Shown here: positions 1 to 7,909 of the stretch, in pieces
How positions within the stretch are numbered: position 1 is the stretch's first letter
Layout: each line of letters starts with the position of its first letter
Assembly: GCA_964487545.1 (NCBI GenBank)
Contig: CAZARI010000023.1
Coordinates: 1-50,347 of the forward strand
From: SKUL01 sp964487545
GTDB lineage: Bacteria; Bacteroidota; Bacteroidia; Flavobacteriales_D; SKUL01
Direction: 5' to 3'
DNA length: 50,347 nucleotides
Notes under the pieces: model-generated
Told to the model about the DNA's origin: nothing
What the model saw: only the letters and a program-made list of their open reading frames with translations
The model's database searches: none
Program-made: the position numbers and the translations under genes

Positions 1-1
1 A

Positions 2-502
2 ACCGCCGGAATCACTTCTTCCAACTTGTTTAAATACCAGCCAGTGGCAGATGTGAAGGGATGGAGAATGGATATCTCCAGCTCGCAAGAGGCCGATTTA
101 ATGCTGCGCATTTTGCTGAGTGGTAATGGTTTTATAGCTGATAATAATATATATACGGAGATAAGGGAACGCAGCTCAGGACAAATTTCTCAAGGCAAAC
201 CAATCAAAAGAATTAAAAATTTCTTGGCCGTTCGAATGGATTTTATGGCGGAAATTAAAACCGCGATGCCACATGAATGGGAAAAAAACAGGCAGAATTA
301 TCAATCTTTTATGGTTTCTACTTTACTTATTGGAGAAAAGTACCAACCGGGTTTCTGGAAAAATTACCGGCAGATTCTTCCACCACCCCGTGATTTGAAA
401 CCCATTGGTGGTTTAGGAAAGAAGGTAATTCTCCTGGCGAAGTATTTCGGTTACCCTACTTTGTTCAAAATTCAAGCTTTGCGAAAAAGAATAGGCTTGT
501 AA
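2..502 (+). CDS. Glycosyltransferase family 2, C-terminal fragment
   Basis: The frame is already open at base 2, so this is the 3' end of a gene that begins upstream of the window (167 codons visible). The segment with SSQEADLMLRIL and the following IYTEIRERSSGQIS resembles the back half of GT-A glycosyltransferases of family 2, where an acidic 'ED..L..R' stretch lies after the nucleotide-sugar fold and contributes to acceptor binding. The nucleotide-sugar and DxD parts lie outside the window. The tail is basic (ALRKRIGL), with no membrane segment. The family normally builds surface polysaccharide or protein glycans in the cytoplasm. A TTG at 26 is not the start, because codons upstream of it continue the same protein. 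The family call is inference from one motif block. Confidence 0.6.
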   Translation, partial: TAGITSSNLFKYQPVADVKGWRMDISSSQEADLMLRILLSGNGFIADNNIYTEIRERSSGQISQGKPIKRIKNFLAVRMDFMAEIKTAMPHEWEKNRQNYQSFMVSTLLIGEKYQPGFWKNYRQILPPPRDLKPIGGLGKKVILLAKYFGYPTLFKIQALRKRIGL

Positions 503-506
503 AAGT

Positions 507-1082
507 TTATTTATTCTCTTTAAAATGCATCTGTGAATTCACGAGCTGTCCGTTCACGTAGTCGTATTCTTTAGACAGTTTTCCCTGCTCATCCCAAACC
601 AATACCTTTCCGTGAAGCTGGTCATTCACAAAGTTTCGCTCCGTGTAGCGCGTGCCATCGGCATACCAGCTCAGCCATTTGCCGTTTTTCAAACCGTTGT
701 TGTATTCGTATTGATACTTTAAATTGCCATTAAAATACCATTCCTTGTAGGTGCCATGATCGGTGTCGTTCACTTTTTGCCCTTCTTTCTCCAGTTGTCC
801 ACTCGTAAAATAAACCCGCCATTTACCTGCTTTGTGACCATCTTTATACTCTTGCTCAATGTGTTTCACCCCGCCTGAAGTGTAGATTATCGACATTCCG
901 GAAAAGGGTGCACCGTTGTAATAAGCCACCTGATTGCTGAGATCGCCGCGCAATTCAAGGTCTGAATAGGCTACCGACGGTAATTGAATTTCTTGCGGTT
1001 GCGATTCATGCGAAGATTGATTGCCCGAACAGGCCAAGGAAACCAAAACGGCAAGCAACAGTACTGGAACAAGTGATTTCAT
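507..1082 (-). CDS. MORN-repeat (YwqK-like) lipoprotein
   Basis: A 191-residue predicted lipoprotein. The ATG at 1082 gives a clean signal peptide MKSLVPVLLLAVLVSLACSG with a lipobox ending in Cys; an in-frame GTG 18 bases upstream would only add six residues. After a short linker there are five or six repeats of about 22 residues with the pattern Y..G...G.W..Y...G.L, for example KDGHKAGKWRVYFTSGQLEK. This is the MORN-variant repeat of the YwqK antitoxin-like family, whose biochemical role in Bacteroidota is not established. It is probably anchored in an envelope membrane. It converges on the glycosyltransferase gene with a 4-base gap. A second copy of this family lies at 24688-25068. Confidence 0.75.
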   Translation of the reverse strand: MKSLVPVLLLAVLVSLACSGNQSSHESQPQEIQLPSVAYSDLELRGDLSNQVAYYNGAPFSGMSIIYTSGGVKHIEQEYKDGHKAGKWRVYFTSGQLEKEGQKVNDTDHGTYKEWYFNGNLKYQYEYNNGLKNGKWLSWYADGTRYTERNFVNDQLHGKVLVWDEQGKLSKEYDYVNGQLVNSQMHFKENK

Positions 1083-1124
1083 TTCATAAAAATTGAACAC
1101 AAGGTTACAAATTTACGGTTGAAA

Positions 1125-3653
1125 TCAGGCATAGATCCACCGCCCAATTTTTTCACCGAGCTCGTTGGGATTAAACGGCTTTATGAGTAAACCCCTGAAT
1201 CCTGTTTCGGTGAGTTTTTGTTTGATGTGGTGGTCGGTATTGGCAGTGAGTGCAATAATTCGGGTGTCCGGATTTTCCGAGAGAATAGCACTGGCGGCAT
1301 CAATGCCATTCATTTTCGGCATTTGCAAATCCATTAAGATCAAATCAAAAGACTGGTTTCTCGCTTTTTCAACGGCTTCCTTGCCGTCGCGCGCCACCTC
1401 TACGTTCATGTTCAACTTTTTGAGCAATCGTTCGGTAAACATCACATTCACTTCGTTGTCTTCAACCAGCAACAGCGATTTGCCGATAATATTTTCAGTA
1501 CGTGCGGCGGGTCCGGTTCGGGCCTGAAGCGTTGCAGAATGACTGGCCGGTCGTTCAAACTTTAGACGAACTACAAAGCTGGATCCAACGCCTTTTGTAC
1601 TTTCAAATTCAATGGTGCCTCCAAGCAAATCCACTAAACTTTTAGTAATGGACAAACCCAGTCCGGAGCCCTGTGGCGTAAGGGTGGATTCGGATTGTAA
1701 TCGGCTGTATCGATCAAAGATTCTGGGTTGCAGCTCAGGGCTGATTCCGGTTCCGGTGTCTTTAATGGTGATGCGCATCTCCAGCTCGGTGGCCGATAGG
1801 TGCTGGCATGCTAACATTACTTTGATCTCGCCGGCCTCAGTGTATTTCACTGCATTGCTAATGAGGTTAAGCAACACCTGGGTTAATCGGGTTTTGTCGC
1901 CGATAATCACTTCTGGAATTTGCTCATCGATGTGTTTTTTGAGCCTGAGTTGCTTGGCTTTTAACGACGGTTCAAAAGTTCGAATGATCTGATCTAATAA
2001 TAGACGGGTATAAATGGATTCTTTTTTGACGTCAATTTTGCCTGCATCCAGCCGGCTTAAATCGAGAATGTTGTTGGTAAAGGCCAGCAGCGTATTGGCC
2101 GAATGCAACAACGCACTGAGGTGTTCATGCTGTTCTTGATCTTTTGCGTCCTCTTGCATGGCGTGCGAAATACCAATAATGGCATTGAGCGGTGTGCGAA
2201 TTTCATGCGAAAGAACGGATACAAATTCCGCCTTTGCTTCGCTCGAAATTTCGGCCAGTTTTTTCTCATTGAGCAGCCGTGCATTGGCCGATTTTAGTTG
2301 ATCGGCTGTTTCGGCAATTTCGCGGTTTTTGTTTTTGAGAATAACCTGATGGCCATACAGTTTTTGGTTCACCGCTCTCAATCTCAAGTATAAATACATT
2401 CCGGTGATCAATAGCACCGCCAGCAGAATGACAATGGCCAACAATGCATTTCTTAGTCTAATCTGCTGACTATTGATGATTTGTTCCTTTTCATTCTGAG
2501 CCTCCAGCGCCTCGAGTTGGTGTTGTTTTTCTTCCGCCTCATATACCATTTGCAGATTCTTGAATTCGGTAGAGCTGGAAGCCCGATTCAAACTGTCTTT
2601 GGCGGCATCGTATTTTAAAAAATGCCTGAAACCTTCGTCGTATTCCTTCTGTTCAAACTTGAGCAATGCCAAATGATACTGCGTGTCGATGATGATATCG
2701 AGATACTGATTTTCGCGGGCAATATCCATGGCCGTGTCCAGGTGTGCTTCGCTCAGATCGTGGCGGCCACTGAGTAGGTATAGCTCGCCCATACCCAAGT
2801 GTACACCCCCAATACCGTGCTTATCGGCAATTTCAATGTGGTCTGCCAGCGACTGCTCAAAATAATGGGCGGCCGAATCATACTGTCCGGTTTGGGTAAA
2901 GTACTCGGCAAGGTTCCCTTTGATTAGCGCAATTCCCGGCTTGTCGGCCACCCGTAGGTAAATTTGCTTGGCCTTTTGATAGTATAGATAGGCCTGATCA
3001 TAGTGTTTTTCTTTCCGGCTGATTTCTGCCATGTTGTTGTACACATCGCCGATTTCGTTGTAAAGACCGAGTTTTAACCCCAGAATCAGTGCTTTTTGAT
3101 ATGATTTCATGGCCTCATCCAATTCCTCCAGGTTGTCGAAAGCCACGCCCAGATTCAAATAAACCATTTGCAGCGCTAACGAATCCTGCAAGTCGAGAAA
3201 AATCTTTTCGGCTTCCAGTAGGTTTTTCAGGGCTTCGTAATTCATCCCCATATCGATCAACGTCACCGCCAGGCCATTTAAGGCATAGCCTGTTCCATAT
3301 ACTTCGCCAAGGGCTTTATACTTCGATAGTGCAATTCTATCACACACCATGGCCTTTTCAAAATCGCCACGTGCCCAATAGTAAATGCTGAGCAATTGAT
3401 TGACTTGTGCCAGTTGTTCCAAATCGTTGGATGCCGTTGCCAGCTTTTCTGCACGCTTAAAAAATAGGAGGGATTGCTCGGGATCCGAATACATCAACTC
3501 CATACCCTGATCGAGAAAATCCTGAAATACAGATGAGTTGGTGTTTTCTGATTCTCGTTTGTTAGCCGAATGGGGGTCAGAAACAATGGGCAAAGCACTA
3601 GTCGCCCCCCCAATACAAATCAATACGATCAACAGCACAAATTTCTTCACCAC
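1125..3653 (-). CDS. TPR hybrid sensor histidine kinase/response regulator
   Basis: An 842-residue hybrid kinase. Order: signal peptide (1-20), periplasmic TPR array (about 50-350), a transmembrane helix (about 401-423), a short coiled coil, HisKA with the phospho-acceptor His483 in LSHEIRTPLN, HATPase_c with N-box NLISNAVKYT (597-606), G1 DTGTGIS (632-638) and G2 GSGLGLSI, and a C-terminal receiver with acidic ED (731-732), phospho-acceptor Asp775 in LILMDLQMPKMNG and the conserved Lys of KPF. All catalytic residues are present. No DNA-binding output domain is attached, so signal must leave by a phosphotransfer partner not seen here. The start is GTG (GTG-GTG in tandem at 3653/3650); no ATG is available. 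The periplasmic TPRs suggest a protein or peptide ligand. The gene is divergent from icmF. Confidence 0.93.
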   Translation of the reverse strand: MVKKFVLLIVLICIGGATSALPIVSDPHSANKRESENTNSSVFQDFLDQGMELMYSDPEQSLLFFKRAEKLATASNDLEQLAQVNQLLSIYYWARGDFEKAMVCDRIALSKYKALGEVYGTGYALNGLAVTLIDMGMNYEALKNLLEAEKIFLDLQDSLALQMVYLNLGVAFDNLEELDEAMKSYQKALILGLKLGLYNEIGDVYNNMAEISRKEKHYDQAYLYYQKAKQIYLRVADKPGIALIKGNLAEYFTQTGQYDSAAHYFEQSLADHIEIADKHGIGGVHLGMGELYLLSGRHDLSEAHLDTAMDIARENQYLDIIIDTQYHLALLKFEQKEYDEGFRHFLKYDAAKDSLNRASSSTEFKNLQMVYEAEEKQHQLEALEAQNEKEQIINSQQIRLRNALLAIVILLAVLLITGMYLYLRLRAVNQKLYGHQVILKNKNREIAETADQLKSANARLLNEKKLAEISSEAKAEFVSVLSHEIRTPLNAIIGISHAMQEDAKDQEQHEHLSALLHSANTLLAFTNNILDLSRLDAGKIDVKKESIYTRLLLDQIIRTFEPSLKAKQLRLKKHIDEQIPEVIIGDKTRLTQVLLNLISNAVKYTEAGEIKVMLACQHLSATELEMRITIKDTGTGISPELQPRIFDRYSRLQSESTLTPQGSGLGLSITKSLVDLLGGTIEFESTKGVGSSFVVRLKFERPASHSATLQARTGPAARTENIIGKSLLLVEDNEVNVMFTERLLKKLNMNVEVARDGKEAVEKARNQSFDLILMDLQMPKMNGIDAASAILSENPDTRIIALTANTDHHIKQKLTETGFRGLLIKPFNPNELGEKIGRWIYA

Positions 3654-3680
3654 GCAATAATAGAATATCTGTGCAGAATA

Positions 3681-3708
3681 CGAAAGTAAAGGGGCAGAGT
3701 TACCTCAA
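3681..3708 (-). promoter_or_regulatory. Candidate Bacteroidota promoter for the hybrid kinase
   Basis: On the minus strand a TTG (3708-3706) is followed after 17 bases by TACTTTCG (3688-3681). This fits the Bacteroidota rule TTG-N17-23-TAnnTTTG with one mismatch in the -7 box, and it lies 27 bases upstream of the GTG start. Read by eye only. Confidence 0.4.
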
Positions 3709-3736
3709 CTTTCCTGATCGTCTCTATTAAAATCGG

Positions 3737-3744
3737 TAAATTTG
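3737..3744 (+). promoter_or_regulatory. Candidate -7 box of the icmF promoter
   Basis: TAAATTTG matches TAnnTTTG exactly, 25 bases upstream of the icmF ATG. No clean TTG is seen at the -33 distance. It sits in the 116-base divergent region shared with the hybrid kinase. Confidence 0.4.
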
Positions 3745-3769
3745 GCAACCTAAAAATCGCGGAATACAA

Positions 3770-6700
3770 ATGCAACAGGAAAAACCATATACACCGAAAA
3801 ATAAAATCAGAATAGTCACAGCAGCTTCCTTGTTCGACGGACACGATGCAGCGATAAATATTATGCGCCGAATCATTCAAAGCACCGGCGCCGAAGTGAT
3901 TCACCTGGGACATGACAGAAGCGTTCAAGAAGTGGTGGATTGCGCCATTCAAGAGGATGTGCAGGCCATCGCCATGACCAGCTATCAGGGTGGGCATATC
4001 GAGTACCTAAAATACATGTACGACCTGCTGCAGGAGCAAGGTTGTGGGCACATCAAGATTTTTGCCGGTGGTGGTGGAACCATACTGCCCGAAGAGATCA
4101 AAGAACTACAAGATTATGGCATTGCGCGCATTTATCATCCCGACGATGGCAGACAGCTCGGATTACAGGGCATGATCAACGACCTGATGCAACAAGCCGA
4201 TTTTCCCACCGGAAAGGATGTGAAATCAGAAATTGAAGGACTTAGAAAACGCGATCACTACGCCATTTCACGATTGATTTCAGCGGCCGAGAACTTTCCA
4301 GACGAGAGCGCAGCGGTGTTGCAACAAGTGGATAAAATGGCTGCGGAGTCCAAATCACCCATTCTCGGCATCACCGGAACAGGTGGCGCAGGAAAAAGCT
4401 CATTGGTGGATGAACTCGTTCGGCGTTTTCTGATCGATTTTCCCGAAAAAAACATCGGCATTATTTCCGTCGATCCCAGCAAACGAAAAACCGGCGGAGC
4501 GCTGCTTGGTGACAGAATTCGGATGAACAGCATTTTCAACGAACGCTGCTATATGCGTTCGCTGGCAACACGCCAAAGCAATCTGGCAGTGAGCAAATAC
4601 ATTCGCGAGGCGGTGCAAGTACTCAAAGCCGCGCGCTTCGATTTGATTATTCTCGAAACTTCAGGCATCGGACAGAGCGATACCGAGATTGTAGATCACA
4701 GCGATGTGAGCATGTACGTGATGACGCCAGAGTACGGCGCAGCCAGCCAACTCGAAAAAATCGATATGCTCGATTTTGCCGATGTCATCGCACTCAATAA
4801 ATTCGACAAACGCGGCGCCCTCGATGCCTTGCGCGATGTGAAGAAACAGTACAAACGCAACCGCCAGTTGTGGGATATCGAAGAGGATCAAATTCCGGTT
4901 TTCGGTACCATCGCCAGCCAGTTTAACGACCCCGGCACCAATGCACTGTACAAAACCCTGATGCAAGTGCTTACCGAACGCACGGGAACCGACCTTGGAA
5001 GCAGCATGGAAATCACCGGAGAAATGAGTGAGAAAGTTTACATCATTCCTCCGCGAAGGGTTCGATATCTGAGTGAGATCAGCGAAACCATTCGTCATTA
5101 CAATGACAAAGCAACGCAGCAAAAAGACATCGCTCAAAATCTCTACGCACTCCAAAAGTCACAGGAAATAATGGAGCAATTGGGCGACGATACCCTTTCG
5201 CTGAAAACGACCTTTGAAACTTTGGTTAAAGAGCTCGATCCTAAAAATTTGGATGTGATTCGCTCGTGGGATGAAAAAAAGGAAAAATACAGCGCGCCGG
5301 AATATGTGTTTCAGGTTCGCGATAAGCAGATTGCCGTAAAAACCCATACCGAATCGCTGTCTCGATTGCAGATTGCGAAAGTGAGTCTGCCGCGGTTCGA
5401 AGGTTGGGGCGATATTCTGCATTGGAATTTACAGGAAAATGTGCCGGGTGAATTTCCTTTCACCAGCGGTGTGTTTCCGTTTAAACGCGAAGGAGAAGAT
5501 CCAACCCGGATGTTTGCCGGTGAAGGAGCTCCCGAACGAACCAACAAGCGCTTCCATTATGTGAGCATGGACATGCCGGCCAAAAGGCTCAGTACAGCTT
5601 TTGATAGTGTGACGCTCTATGGCCGTGATCCGGGAAAGCGTCCGGATATATATGGAAAAATCGGAAACTCGGGCGTGAGCATCTGTTGTCTCGACGACGC
5701 CAAAAAACTCTACAGCGGTTTTGATCTTTGCGACCCCCGCACATCGGTTTCCATGACCATCAACGGACCGGCACCCATGCTGCTCGGCTATTTTATGAAT
5801 GCTGCCATCGACCAGCAATGCGAAAAGTACATCCTAGAAAATGGCTTGCAAGCCGAGGTAGAAACCAAAATTAAAAACATTTATAAGGATAAAGGGGTAC
5901 CGCAACCACAGTATAACGGAGAATTGCCTCCTGGACACAACGGTTTGGGATTGATGTTGCTGGGTGTAACCGGCGATCAGGTGTTGCCAGATGATGTCTA
6001 TCAATCGTTAAAGGCAAAGGCCCTTTCTTCGGTGCGCGGAACGGTGCAGGCAGATATTCTAAAAGAGGATCAGGCACAAAACACCTGTATTTTCAGTACC
6101 GAGTTTGCGCTACGACTCATGGGCGATACCCAGGAATATTTTATCCGCAACCAGGTGCGCAATTTCTATTCGGTGAGCATTAGCGGATACCACATTGCTG
6201 AGGCCGGCGCCAACCCCATTTCACAACTTGCGTTTACACTGGCCAATGGATTTACTTATGTGGAGTATTATTTGAGTCGGGGCATGGATATCAACGAATT
6301 TGCACCCAACCTGAGCTTCTTCTTCAGCAATGGTGTCGATCCGGAATATGCAGTGATTGGACGGGTGGCTCGTCGAATTTGGGCCAAAGCCATGCGAGAT
6401 AAATACAACGCCAACGATCGCAGCCAAAAGCTCAAATACCATATTCAAACCAGTGGACGTTCGCTGCACGCTCAAGAAATTGCGTTTAACGATATTCGAA
6501 CTACACTTCAGGCCTTGTATGCCATTTACGACAATTGCAACAGCTTGCACACCAATGCATACGATGAGGCAATCACGACGCCAACCGAAGAGAGTGTGCG
6601 CCGTGCCATGGCCATTCAATTGATTATTAATAAAGAACTTGGATTGGCAAAGAATGAAAATCCGTTGCAAGGCAGCTTTATTATTGAAGAACTGACCGAT

Positions 6701-7135
6701 CTGGTAGAGGAGGCCGTGATGATGGAGTTTGATCGGATAACCGAGCGAGGTGGTGTTTTGGGCGCGATGGAAACCATGTATCAACGGGGAAAAATTCAGG
6801 AGGAGAGCCTTTACTACGAAACGCTGAAGCACTCAGGAAAATATCCCATTGTGGGCGTTAATATGTTCTTGAGCAATTCGGGTTCCCCAACCATCGTTCC
6901 GGGAGAGGTGATTCGTGCCACCGAAGAAGAAAAGAAAGAACAAATTGAAATGGTAGAATCGCTTCAAAACCGCAATGCAGCAGAAGCAGAAAAACACTTA
7001 AAGAAAGTTCAACAACTGGCCATTCAAAACCACAATATTTTTGACGGTTTGATGGAAGCTTGTAAATACTGTTCTCTTGGACAAATTACCGATGCACTTT
7101 TTGAAGTAGGCGGGCAGTATAGGAGGAACATGTAG
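3770..7135 (+). CDS. icmF: Fused acyl-CoA mutase/G-protein chaperone (IcmF)
   Basis: A 1121-residue cobalamin-dependent isobutyryl-CoA mutase fused to its chaperone. IcmF interconverts isobutyryl-CoA and n-butyryl-CoA, and some members also use isovaleryl/pivalyl-CoA. Domain order matches the family: B12-binding domain (about 10-145) with the DGHDAA motif whose His25 would be the lower axial cobalt ligand, a MeaB-like GTPase (about 150-420) with P-loop GTGGAGKSS (203-211), ETSGIGQSD and NKFD (343-346), then the substrate-binding TIM barrel (about 550-1121). The barrel has GVFPFKREGEDPTR near residue 566, where true methylmalonyl-CoA mutases have a Tyr-containing GV..MYT..P; this Phe version is typical of IcmF. 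Length and order are normal. It is monocistronic as far as can be seen. The GTPase loads and protects the cofactor. The exact acyl-CoA substrate is not certain. Confidence 0.95.
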   Translation: MQQEKPYTPKNKIRIVTAASLFDGHDAAINIMRRIIQSTGAEVIHLGHDRSVQEVVDCAIQEDVQAIAMTSYQGGHIEYLKYMYDLLQEQGCGHIKIFAGGGGTILPEEIKELQDYGIARIYHPDDGRQLGLQGMINDLMQQADFPTGKDVKSEIEGLRKRDHYAISRLISAAENFPDESAAVLQQVDKMAAESKSPILGITGTGGAGKSSLVDELVRRFLIDFPEKNIGIISVDPSKRKTGGALLGDRIRMNSIFNERCYMRSLATRQSNLAVSKYIREAVQVLKAARFDLIILETSGIGQSDTEIVDHSDVSMYVMTPEYGAASQLEKIDMLDFADVIALNKFDKRGALDALRDVKKQYKRNRQLWDIEEDQIPVFGTIASQFNDPGTNALYKTLMQVLTERTGTDLGSSMEITGEMSEKVYIIPPRRVRYLSEISETIRHYNDKATQQKDIAQNLYALQKSQEIMEQLGDDTLSLKTTFETLVKELDPKNLDVIRSWDEKKEKYSAPEYVFQVRDKQIAVKTHTESLSRLQIAKVSLPRFEGWGDILHWNLQENVPGEFPFTSGVFPFKREGEDPTRMFAGEGAPERTNKRFHYVSMDMPAKRLSTAFDSVTLYGRDPGKRPDIYGKIGNSGVSICCLDDAKKLYSGFDLCDPRTSVSMTINGPAPMLLGYFMNAAIDQQCEKYILENGLQAEVETKIKNIYKDKGVPQPQYNGELPPGHNGLGLMLLGVTGDQVLPDDVYQSLKAKALSSVRGTVQADILKEDQAQNTCIFSTEFALRLMGDTQEYFIRNQVRNFYSVSISGYHIAEAGANPISQLAFTLANGFTYVEYYLSRGMDINEFAPNLSFFFSNGVDPEYAVIGRVARRIWAKAMRDKYNANDRSQKLKYHIQTSGRSLHAQEIAFNDIRTTLQALYAIYDNCNSLHTNAYDEAITTPTEESVRRAMAIQLIINKELGLAKNENPLQGSFIIEELTDLVEEAVMMEFDRITERGGVLGAMETMYQRGKIQEESLYYETLKHSGKYPIVGVNMFLSNSGSPTIVPGEVIRATEEEKKEQIEMVESLQNRNAAEAEKHLKKVQQLAIQNHNIFDGLMEACKYCSLGQITDALFEVGGQYRRNM

Positions 7136-7226
7136 GAGCGTAGTGTATTTGCGGACGAGTTTAGATCTCAATCCGCTCACTGTTGCTCCACTCAGTGTAT
7201 GTCAACATGATAAATTAAAACCAACA

Positions 7227-7886
7227 ATGATGCAAAAGAACCGATGGGGAATCCTGATGCTTGTGGCGGCATTATTAGCGTCGTGTAATTCGGTAGAAAA
7301 AGACCAGGATGGGAATCCGGTTTCGGCCGTAACAATTGGCAATCAGGTGTGGATGAACCAGAACCTGAATGTGGCCACTTTTAGCAATGGCGATCCCATT
7401 CCCGAGGTGCAAACCGAAGCCGAGTGGGTGCACGCCGGCGAATCTGGTCAACCGGCATGGTGTTATTTCAACAACGACCCGAGCCACGGCGCAGAATTTG
7501 GCAGGTTGTACAACTGGTATGCAGCCACCGACCCGCGCGGATTGGCTCCCGAAGGTTGGCGCATTCCCACCGACGACGATTGGAATGAGCTGATTGTGGC
7601 AGTGGGCGGTGCCCTGAGCGCTGGCACGGTGCTTAAATCACAAACGGGTTGGAGCGACAATGGAAACGGATCGGATGATTTTGGAATGAATCTGCTCCCC
7701 GCGGGAGGACGCGGAGGCATGAGTGGTTTTAACGGTGCGGGTCGCGTAGCTGTGTTTTGGAGCCAAACCTCCAAAAGCCGGTCATTTGCATTGTATCGTG
7801 TGGCACATACGCACCGCACCGGATTGTTTCAGGAAAATGATGACAAAATGAGCGGTTTTTCTATTCGTTGCGTCAAAGATTATTAA
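7227..7886 (+). CDS. FISUMP-domain lipoprotein
   Basis: A 219-residue predicted lipoprotein. Starting at the ATG-ATG pair (7227/7230) gives MMQKNRWGILMLVAALLASC, a compact signal peptide with a lipobox Cys; a TTG further upstream would place an unlikely hydrophilic extension before it. The mature part has the marks of the Fibrobacter succinogenes major paralogous (FISUMP) domain: TIGNQVWMNQNLNV, GRLYNWYAA, PEGWRIPTDDDWNEL, a Gly-rich LLPAGGRGG stretch, FWSQT and a C-terminal GFSIRCVKD. The fold is distantly related to formylglycine-generating-enzyme/C-type lectin folds, but no catalytic residues are known for these lipoproteins. Function is unknown; it is presumably at the cell surface. The preceding 90 bases after icmF hold nothing I recognise. 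Confidence 0.85.
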   Translation: MMQKNRWGILMLVAALLASCNSVEKDQDGNPVSAVTIGNQVWMNQNLNVATFSNGDPIPEVQTEAEWVHAGESGQPAWCYFNNDPSHGAEFGRLYNWYAATDPRGLAPEGWRIPTDDDWNELIVAVGGALSAGTVLKSQTGWSDNGNGSDDFGMNLLPAGGRGGMSGFNGAGRVAVFWSQTSKSRSFALYRVAHTHRTGLFQENDDKMSGFSIRCVKDY

Positions 7887-7909
7887 TCGCGCTGCTGAAT
7901 ATTTGACCG

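Noticed and set aside
3647..6832. Long open frames opposite icmF (for example 4661-5155 and 6221-6832, minus strand)
   Set aside because: They lie entirely antisense to a long, motif-complete protein, have no recognisable domains, and arise from codon bias.
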